This document shows, piece by piece, positions 15,641 to 19,200 of a stretch of 19,200 nt of DNA. The stretch spans positions 1-19,200 of the forward strand of contig JALFYG010000124.1 in NCBI GenBank assembly GCA_022784805.1, given 5' to 3'. Position 1 is the first letter of the stretch. Each line of letters begins with the position of its first letter. The translations under genes were made by a program, and so were the position numbers. The DNA comes from Spirochaetales bacterium (GTDB lineage: Bacteria; Spirochaetota; Spirochaetia; Sphaerochaetales; Sphaerochaetaceae). The notes below the pieces were generated by a model. The model saw only the letters and a program-made list of their open reading frames with translations, was not told the DNA's origin and ran no database searches.

Positions 15641-15825
15641 AAAAAAAATCCTATAGAAAATGCTAATCGTCGACTCTTGAACATTAGTTCAAGGATGGGG
15701 CCCTTGTTCGCTTGCGTTCTGTACCCTGTTTTACCCAGAGGGCGGGTGCAATGCAGGCAGAAGCTATCCCAGGCCCCAGAATAGTAGGTTTGAGCCAAGA
15801 GGTGCTTGATTGCTTTCTATAGGTT
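15641..15825 (-). ncRNA. ssrS: Candidate 6S RNA
   Basis: A gene-free stretch that folds like 6S RNA on the - strand. The ends pair: CCTATAGAAA (15823-15814) with TTTCTATAGG (15659-15650), ten perfect pairs, continuing through small bulges by GC and AATC. The apex has TGGGGCC (15778-15772) with GGCCCCA (15702-15696) and inner stems including TTCTG/CAGAA and CCCT/AGGG. A side hairpin CTTGAAC-TAAT-GTTCAAG (15693-15676) lies on the 3' side, a position where E. coli 6S also has a small hairpin. An A and eight Ts follow the closing stem. Length is about 185, the usual 6S size (E. coli 184). It lies downstream of a coiled-coil gene, comparable to the zapA-6S order of proteobacteria. RNA polymerase binding is inferred from this class, not shown. 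Confidence 0.7.
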
Positions 15826-15831
15826 AATCTG

Positions 15832-15860
15832 ATTGTATATGTCCTCGCGTAGTTTGTGTA
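15832..15860 (-). promoter_or_regulatory. Promoter of the 6S RNA candidate
   Basis: TACACA (15860-15855), 17-bp spacer, TACAAT (15837-15832; five of six). The predicted +1 near 15825 is two bases before the closing stem of the candidate 6S RNA. Confidence 0.6.
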
Positions 15861-15890
15861 GTCATTTTTTGCTTTTTCTTTTGAGAAGGC

Positions 15891-15923
15891 AAAAATAAAA
15901 AATGGAGACCTTTTCAGTCTCCA
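15891..15923 (-). terminator. Terminator of the infC operon
   Basis: TGGAGAC/GTCTCCA (15903-15909 with 15917-15923), 7-base loop, followed on the - strand by TTTTTTATTTTT. It is a strong intrinsic terminator 21 bases after the stop of the coiled-coil gene, insulating the 6S candidate from the ribosomal operon. Confidence 0.9.
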
Positions 15924-15943
15924 ATTACTCCATAAGGACAATC

Positions 15944-16255
15944 TTAGAAGTCGAAGTCTTCATCTACAGAGCCGGAAGCAGAGAATTCTTCAGCAGAAGC
16001 GATTTCGTTGGATTCGTCTTCGTTGAAGATAAATTCTTCTGTACCAAGTCCTTCCATAGACTTGTCGATGGAAGAAGCAATCTGAGCGGCACTCTCTCCT
16101 ATCCTGTCGATAAGATCCTGAAGCTCTTCGTTATGGATCTCCACAAGAGAAAGCCTCTGTTTCAGCTCATCAATCTCTGCACTAAGTACCTTTACTGCAC
16201 TAGATGCCCTTTTGAGTCTTGCTGCGATGAGTTCGCTTTTTTTGATGCTCTCCAT
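15944..16255 (-). CDS. Small coiled-coil protein, ZapB-like in form, function unassigned
   Basis: The 103-residue product is a heptad-rich helix over residues about 5-65 (for example VKVLSAEIDELKQRLSLVEI), followed by an acidic, Ser/Glu/Asp-rich unstructured tail ending SVDEDFDF. Size and coiled coil recall ZapB-type cell division proteins, and a zap gene is often found near infC/rplT/pheT clusters and 6S RNA, but sequence alone does not prove it. No ZapA-like gene follows. AGGAGG lies six bases upstream of the ATG, and the rplT stop TAA forms the start of that site. It is the last gene of the operon before the terminator. Confidence 0.75.
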   Translation of the reverse strand: MESIKKSELIAARLKRASSAVKVLSAEIDELKQRLSLVEIHNEELQDLIDRIGESAAQIASSIDKSMEGLGTEEFIFNEDESNEIASAEEFSASGSVDEDFDF

Positions 16256-16265
16256 CTATTCCTCC

Positions 16266-16622
16266 TTAGGCCAAAACCTCTTTAACTGTCTTGACAAGTG
16301 CAGAGAATGCAGCCTTATCTTCAACAGCCATGTTGGAAAGTGCCTTTCTGTTCAGTGTGATGTTTGCAAGCTTCAAACCATGCATGAACTGGGAGTAGTT
16401 AAGACCCTCAGCCTGTACAGCTGCGTTGATTCTTGCAATCCAGAGCTTTCTGAAGTCACGCTTCTTTTCCTTTCTGCCACGATATGCATACTGACCTGCC
16501 TTAGCAACAGCGTCTTTAGCGATACGGGTGTTGGTGCTTCTGCGACCATAGTAGCCTTTAGCCTGGTCGAGAATTTTCTTTCTTCTGTCCTTTCTTTTGG
16601 TTCCGTCAACTGCTCTTGGCAT
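16266..16622 (-). CDS. rplT: 50S ribosomal protein L20
   Basis: Early-assembly 23S rRNA-binding protein, 118 residues, the standard length. It begins PRAVDGTKRKDRRKKILDQA and contains GYYGRRSTNTRIAKDA, YAYRGRKEKKRDFRKLWIAR and the C-terminal SQFMHGLKLANITLNRKALS, all conserved. AAGGAGG lies eight bases upstream of the ATG and 16 bases separate it from rpmI. In other bacteria L20 represses its own operon by binding the leader or the rpmI region; no clear binding structure was recognised here. Confidence 0.98.
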   Translation of the reverse strand: MPRAVDGTKRKDRRKKILDQAKGYYGRRSTNTRIAKDAVAKAGQYAYRGRKEKKRDFRKLWIARINAAVQAEGLNYSQFMHGLKLANITLNRKALSNMAVEDKAAFSALVKTVKEVLA

Positions 16623-16638
16623 AATCTCTCCTCCTTAA

Positions 16639-16836
16639 TCAAGCGTAAGGGAGCATTTCTTTTGCTCTCTTTGCTTCACAATCGGCAAGAACTCCTGCAT
16701 GTCTGAGGTTCATCTTCCTCTTGGAGCTCTTCTTGGTGAGAATATGGCGTGATCCCTGCTTTTTAATCATGACCTTGCCAGTTCCGGTGACCTTGTAGCG
16801 CTTTGCAGCACTCTTTCTTGTTTTCATCTTAGGCAT
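16639..16836 (-). CDS. rpmI: 50S ribosomal protein L35
   Basis: Basic 65-residue ribosomal protein with the family opening MPKMKTRKSAAKRYKVTGTG and the KKSSKRKMNLRH segment. AAAGGAGGG lies eight bases upstream of the ATG. The 78-base gap to infC holds a small hairpin on the - strand, CCAGG/CCTGG with a 9-base loop (16861-16879), immediately upstream of that Shine-Dalgarno. It could influence rpmI translation, but it is weak and no L20-type pseudoknot was established. Confidence 0.98.
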   Translation of the reverse strand: MPKMKTRKSAAKRYKVTGTGKVMIKKQGSRHILTKKSSKRKMNLRHAGVLADCEAKRAKEMLPYA

Positions 16837-16914
16837 TTTATTTGCCCTCCTTTCGCGTCGCCAGGAACAAGAACCCTGGAAACTGCGTTATGTCATTCCC
16901 ATACGGGAGTGAGT

Positions 16915-17496
16915 TTACTCTTTATCCTGAGGCTGAGGCTTTGGTTCCTGCTGCTTCTGAGCCTTTGGCTTGGAGCTCTTTGCAGGTGAAAGCATCATAC
17001 TCATCATTTTACCTTCCATGAAGGCACTCTTGTCAAGGTTGAAGGCGCATCCCATGTCGCTGAGCTTTACAAGGATCGTATCCAAGACTTCTTTTCCCAG
17101 CTCAGGGTGGGTCATTGTTCTTCCCTTAAATCTAATGGAGACTTTGACCTTGTTGCCTTCTCCAAGAAATTCTGCTATAGCCTTGCTCTTTGTGTTGACG
17201 TCGTTGTCTGCAATCTTAGACTGCATTCTGACTTCCTTGAGCTTGGTGACGCTTTGGTTTTTCTTGGCTTCCTTCTGCTTCTTCTCCATCTCGTATCTGT
17301 ATTTGCCGAAGTCGAGAATCTTGCATACAGGTGGATTGGCCATAGGGGAGACCTCCACAAGGTCTAGTCCGGCTTCTTCCGCCAGCCTGAATGCGTCATA
17401 AGTGTTCATTACGCCTTTCTGTTCGCCGTTCTCATCAATCAGAAATACTTCTCTACTTCTGATCTGGCGATTGATTCTCAAATCTTTTGTAGCCAT
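16915..17496 (-). CDS. infC: Translation initiation factor IF-3
   Basis: Binds the 30S subunit and checks start-codon pairing. The 193-residue protein has the N-domain (INRQIRSREVFLIDENGEQ, AFRLAEEAGLDLVEVSP, PPVCKILDFGKYRYE), the lysine-rich linker and the C-domain (KEVRMQSKIADND, VKVSIRFKGRTMTHPELG). A C-terminal Lys/Pro/Gln-rich tail of about 25 residues (ending PKPQPQDKE) is an extension beyond the core. The start codon is a plain ATG with AAAGGAG just upstream, so the AUU-based self-repression known from E. coli would not apply. First gene of infC-rpmI-rplT. Confidence 0.98.
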   Translation of the reverse strand: MATKDLRINRQIRSREVFLIDENGEQKGVMNTYDAFRLAEEAGLDLVEVSPMANPPVCKILDFGKYRYEMEKKQKEAKKNQSVTKLKEVRMQSKIADNDVNTKSKAIAEFLGEGNKVKVSIRFKGRTMTHPELGKEVLDTILVKLSDMGCAFNLDKSAFMEGKMMSMMLSPAKSSKPKAQKQQEPKPQPQDKE

Positions 17497-17559
17497 TAAA
17501 CTCCTTTAGGCAAAATGCTGATATTCGATAAAGTGTCCTGTGTACATACGTACTCGAAA

Positions 17560-17589
17560 AGAATATCACCAACATTTAGATGGTGTCAA
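17560..17589 (-). promoter_or_regulatory. Promoter of the infC operon
   Basis: Perfect -35 TTGACA (17589-17584), 18-bp spacer, -10 TATTCT (17565-17560), start near 17553 and a leader of about 57 bases. The leader begins with a near-palindromic GTACGTATGTAC (17553-17542), which is the only noticeable element before the Shine-Dalgarno. Confidence 0.65.
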
Positions 17590-17660
17590 ATGAGTTACAT
17601 GGCATAAATGCATGTATGACAATATTTTTTGATCATTTTGAGATGGATTGTGTATCTTTA

Positions 17661-17686
17661 AAAGAAATAGGCTCCCTCAGGAGCCT
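17661..17686 (-). terminator. Terminator of fba
   Basis: AGGCTCC/GGAGCCT (17669-17675 with 17680-17686), 4-base loop, followed on the - strand by ATTTCTTTT. It starts 21 bases after the fba stop and upstream of the infC promoter, so the two units are transcribed separately. Confidence 0.9.
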
Positions 17687-17706
17687 GAAATAAGGTGAAA
17701 ATGATC

Positions 17707-18705
17707 TCAGTCGAGAGCGTGTCCAGCTGAACCAAGAACGTCGATGTTTTTGTGCATATACATCTTCTTGAGAGCTTCTCTTGCTGGTCCGAGATACTTT
17801 CTTGGGTCGAATTCGCTTGGCTTCTCAGCGAGAACCTTGCGGATTGTTCCTGTCATGGCAAGTCTTCCATCGGAGTCGATGTTGATCTTACATACAGCAG
17901 ACTTTGCAGCCTTTCTGAGCTGATCTTCAGGGATACCTACGCTGTCCTTAAGCTTTCCACCGAACTCGTTGATCATCTTTACATATTCCTGAGGAACAGA
18001 AGAAGATCCATGGAGAACGATTGGGAATCCTGGGAGTCTCTTCTCGACTTCAGCGAGGATGTCGAATCTCAACTCTGGTGGAACGAGGATGCCTTCAGCG
18101 TTTCTTGTGCACTGTTCTGGAGTGAACTTATAAGCACCGTGGCTTGTTCCTACACTGATTGCAAGAGAGTCTACGCCTGTCTTGGAGACGAAGTCTTCGA
18201 CTTCTTCTGGCTTTGTGTAGTGGGAGACAGCAGAACTTACTTCATCTTCGATTCCAGCAAGAACGCCAAGTTCGCCTTCAACTGTTACATCAAACTGATG
18301 AGCGTATTCTACAACCTTCTTTGTAAGAGCGACGTTTTCATCATATGGAAGAGAAGATCCATCGATCATAACTGAGGAGAAACCATTGTCGATACAATCC
18401 TTACATGTTTCGAAAGAATCACCATGATCGAGATGGAGAACGATTGGGATATCGCAACCAAGTTCGTGAGCATATTCAACAACACCTCTAGCCATGTTTC
18501 TGAGAAGGTTGATGTTTGCATAATCTCTTGCGCCTCTGGAGACCTGAAGTATAACAGGGCTCTTTGTTTCGACACAAGCCTGAACAATTGCCTGCATCTG
18601 CTCCATGTTGTTAAAGTTGAATGCACCGATAGCATATCCACCCTTGACTGCCTTGGCAAACATATCTCTTGTGTTCACCAGTCCGAGTTCTTTGTAGCTT
18701 GTCAT
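17707..18705 (-). CDS. fba: Class II fructose-bisphosphate aldolase
   Basis: Zinc-dependent aldolase interconverting fructose-1,6-bisphosphate with glyceraldehyde-3-phosphate and dihydroxyacetone phosphate in glycolysis. The 332-residue protein shows the class II sites: LDHGD (92-96; Asp93 base, His94 zinc ligand), EGELG (143-147), the zinc ligand His189 in GTSHGAYKF and His232 in VLHGSSSVP, then KINIDSDGRLAMTG binding the phosphate. The C-terminal extension PREALK-type helix (GPAREALKKMYMHK) is seen in the longer bacterial subgroup. AGGAGG lies eight bases upstream of the ATG. It is monocistronic, with its own promoter and terminator. A tagatose-bisphosphate aldolase is possible in principle, but the isolated context favours glycolytic Fba. 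Confidence 0.96.
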   Translation of the reverse strand: MTSYKELGLVNTRDMFAKAVKGGYAIGAFNFNNMEQMQAIVQACVETKSPVILQVSRGARDYANINLLRNMARGVVEYAHELGCDIPIVLHLDHGDSFETCKDCIDNGFSSVMIDGSSLPYDENVALTKKVVEYAHQFDVTVEGELGVLAGIEDEVSSAVSHYTKPEEVEDFVSKTGVDSLAISVGTSHGAYKFTPEQCTRNAEGILVPPELRFDILAEVEKRLPGFPIVLHGSSSVPQEYVKMINEFGGKLKDSVGIPEDQLRKAAKSAVCKINIDSDGRLAMTGTIRKVLAEKPSEFDPRKYLGPAREALKKMYMHKNIDVLGSAGHALD

Positions 18706-18730
18706 ATAATAAGCCTCCTAAATGTGAAAC

Positions 18731-18746
18731 CGGTATTAATTTACCG
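18731..18746. promoter_or_regulatory. Operator-like inverted repeat over the fba -10 box
   Basis: Perfect 5-bp arms CGGTA and TACCG separated by six bases. Its place on the -10 element suggests repression, but the binding protein is unknown and no second copy was noticed in this window. Confidence 0.35.
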
Positions 18747-18766
18747 ATTTAAAGCTCATAGGTCAA
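18738..18766 (-). promoter_or_regulatory. Promoter of fba
   Basis: TTGACC (18766-18761), 17-bp spacer, TAAATT (18743-18738). An inverted repeat CGGTA-TTAATT-TACCG (18731-18746) covers the -10 box, where a repressor would block initiation. Confidence 0.55.
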
Positions 18767-18791
18767 TGTTAGAGGGCATCTTAATTCCCCG

Positions 18792-18820
18792 TTGCCCCAA
18801 ATCTTCTCTTAGAATAGAAT
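18792..18820 (+). promoter_or_regulatory. Promoter of the rightmost gene, predicted to give leaderless mRNA
   Basis: TTGCCC (18792-18797), 17-bp spacer, TAGAAT (18815-18820; five of six). The ATG begins seven bases after the -10 box, so transcription should start at or within a base or two of the start codon. A second TAGAAT overlaps at 18810-18815 but has poor spacing to any -35. Confidence 0.45.
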
Positions 18821-18827
18821 TCAAGAG

Positions 18828-19200
18828 ATGAAAAAGAAGAAGACTTTAGCCTTATTGATTATCCTTATTCTTATAGCCCTCTCAGGTCTATATCTCTTTT
18901 TCGTCCCATTTGTGGAATATAGGGAGCCTGAGCTTCCCACACTTTATTCATCGAGGCTTACCCATCCCGAGTCTTCTTTTTCATTTCTTGTTGGAAAAGA
19001 GGGAGGGTTTCTTTCCCTCTTCAAGAAGCCTTCCCTGGTAGTTTATTCCCCTCTCTCCAGTGTTGAGGAAACAGAGACAAAGACTCTCCAGTGGGGGAGA
19101 GCGAACTCTAAGGCCACTTATTCCCTTCAGTTCTCAAAGCTAGATATGTACAGAAGTGTCCTTGAGGCCAATAAAGACAAGACCATAGGATTCTTGTATG
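18828..19200 (+). CDS. Membrane-anchored or exported protein of unknown family (3' partial)
   Basis: Frame open from the ATG at 18828 to the right window edge (124 complete codons). It begins MKKKKTLALLIILILIALSG, a positively charged start plus a long hydrophobic segment, so a signal peptide or signal anchor that exports the rest (FFVPFVEYREPELPTLYSS and onward). No lipobox Cys is present. The visible part includes SSFSFLVGKEGGFLSLFKKP and QWGRANSKATYSL; no known motif was recognised. Divergent from fba with a 122-base gap. No good Shine-Dalgarno precedes the ATG; see the promoter entry for a leaderless reading. Family cannot be assigned without the remainder. Confidence 0.7.
   Translation, partial: MKKKKTLALLIILILIALSGLYLFFVPFVEYREPELPTLYSSRLTHPESSFSFLVGKEGGFLSLFKKPSLVVYSPLSSVEETETKTLQWGRANSKATYSLQFSKLDMYRSVLEANKDKTIGFLY

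Noticed and set aside
15641..15825. tmRNA, SRP RNA or RNase P RNA instead of 6S RNA
   Set aside because: None of their hallmark segments (tRNA-like ends with a CCA-type arm, the GGAAGGAAGCAGC-type SRP loop, the GAGGAAAGUCC segment) is present, while the end-to-end closing stem and size fit 6S.
15684..15941. 85-residue frame on the - strand in the gap before the TPR gene
   Set aside because: It runs through the infC-operon terminator, the 6S promoter and the structured RNA, has no Shine-Dalgarno and no plausible protein character.
1..19200. Genome-wide recoding of UGA as an amino acid to explain the in-frame TGA
   Set aside because: lysA, trxB-operon members, nnr, the permease, rpmI and fba end at TGA where their families end, and Trp is encoded by TGG throughout.

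Overview
This 19.2 kb window looks like an ordinary chromosomal region of a Gram-negative-type bacterium with moderate GC and standard codon use. The mix of genes suggests a host-associated or fermentative spirochaete (Spirochaetota): a LysA variant with an ECGR motif, a plant/cyanobacterial-type GlgC beside a GT5 glycogen synthase, class II aldolase, several exported proteins of unknown family, and infC-rpmI-rplT followed by a coiled-coil gene. The phylum is an inference from gene content, not from a marker alignment. No CRISPR array, insertion sequence, prophage or tRNA gene was seen.

Layout. (1) Bases 2-877 (+) hold the 3' part of lysA, which meets a leftward operon tail to tail. (2) Bases 879-6187 (-) form one apparent operon. 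A promoter and a textbook TPP riboswitch lead into thiB, a two-domain permease and a ThiQ-like ATPase. These are followed, with no visible terminator, by a small exported protein whose frame is broken by an in-frame TGA and a caspase-like (C14) lipoprotein that overlaps it by ATGA. (3) Bases 6186-8382 (+) carry nnr (NAD(P)HX repair), a small membrane protein and a MutT-like Nudix gene whose start appears displaced by one extra G. (4) Bases 8437-9848 (-) hold glgC as its own transcription unit. (5) Bases 10005-15623 (-) hold a TPR protein with a Cys/His-rich tail, then tsaE, tsaB, trxB, an unknown exported protein and glgA, ending in a hairpin. (6) Bases 15641-15860 (-) contain a strong candidate 6S RNA with its own promoter. 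(7) Bases 15891-17589 (-) are the infC-rpmI-rplT operon with a trailing coiled-coil gene and a clear terminator. (8) Bases 17661-18766 (-) hold fba with promoter and terminator. (9) From 18828 (+) an unknown membrane-anchored or exported protein runs off the window.

How it works together. The thi operon imports thiamine or a phosphate ester under TPP feedback control and may place two exported proteins, one a caspase-like lipoprotein, under the same control. glgC and glgA together make glycogen from glucose-1-phosphate. fba is central glycolysis. nnr and the Nudix protein are metabolite-repair or nucleotide-sanitation enzymes. tsaB and tsaE belong to tRNA t6A synthesis, infC/rpmI/rplT to translation, and 6S RNA would tune RNA polymerase with growth phase.

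Points most worth a second look: the 6S RNA candidate; the TPP-controlled operon ending in a caspase-like lipoprotein; the in-frame TGA just upstream of it; the one-base lesion at the Nudix start; the 8-Cys/8-His tail of the TPR protein; two promoters placed so that the mRNA would be leaderless; and a start codon exactly in a hairpin triloop at thiB.
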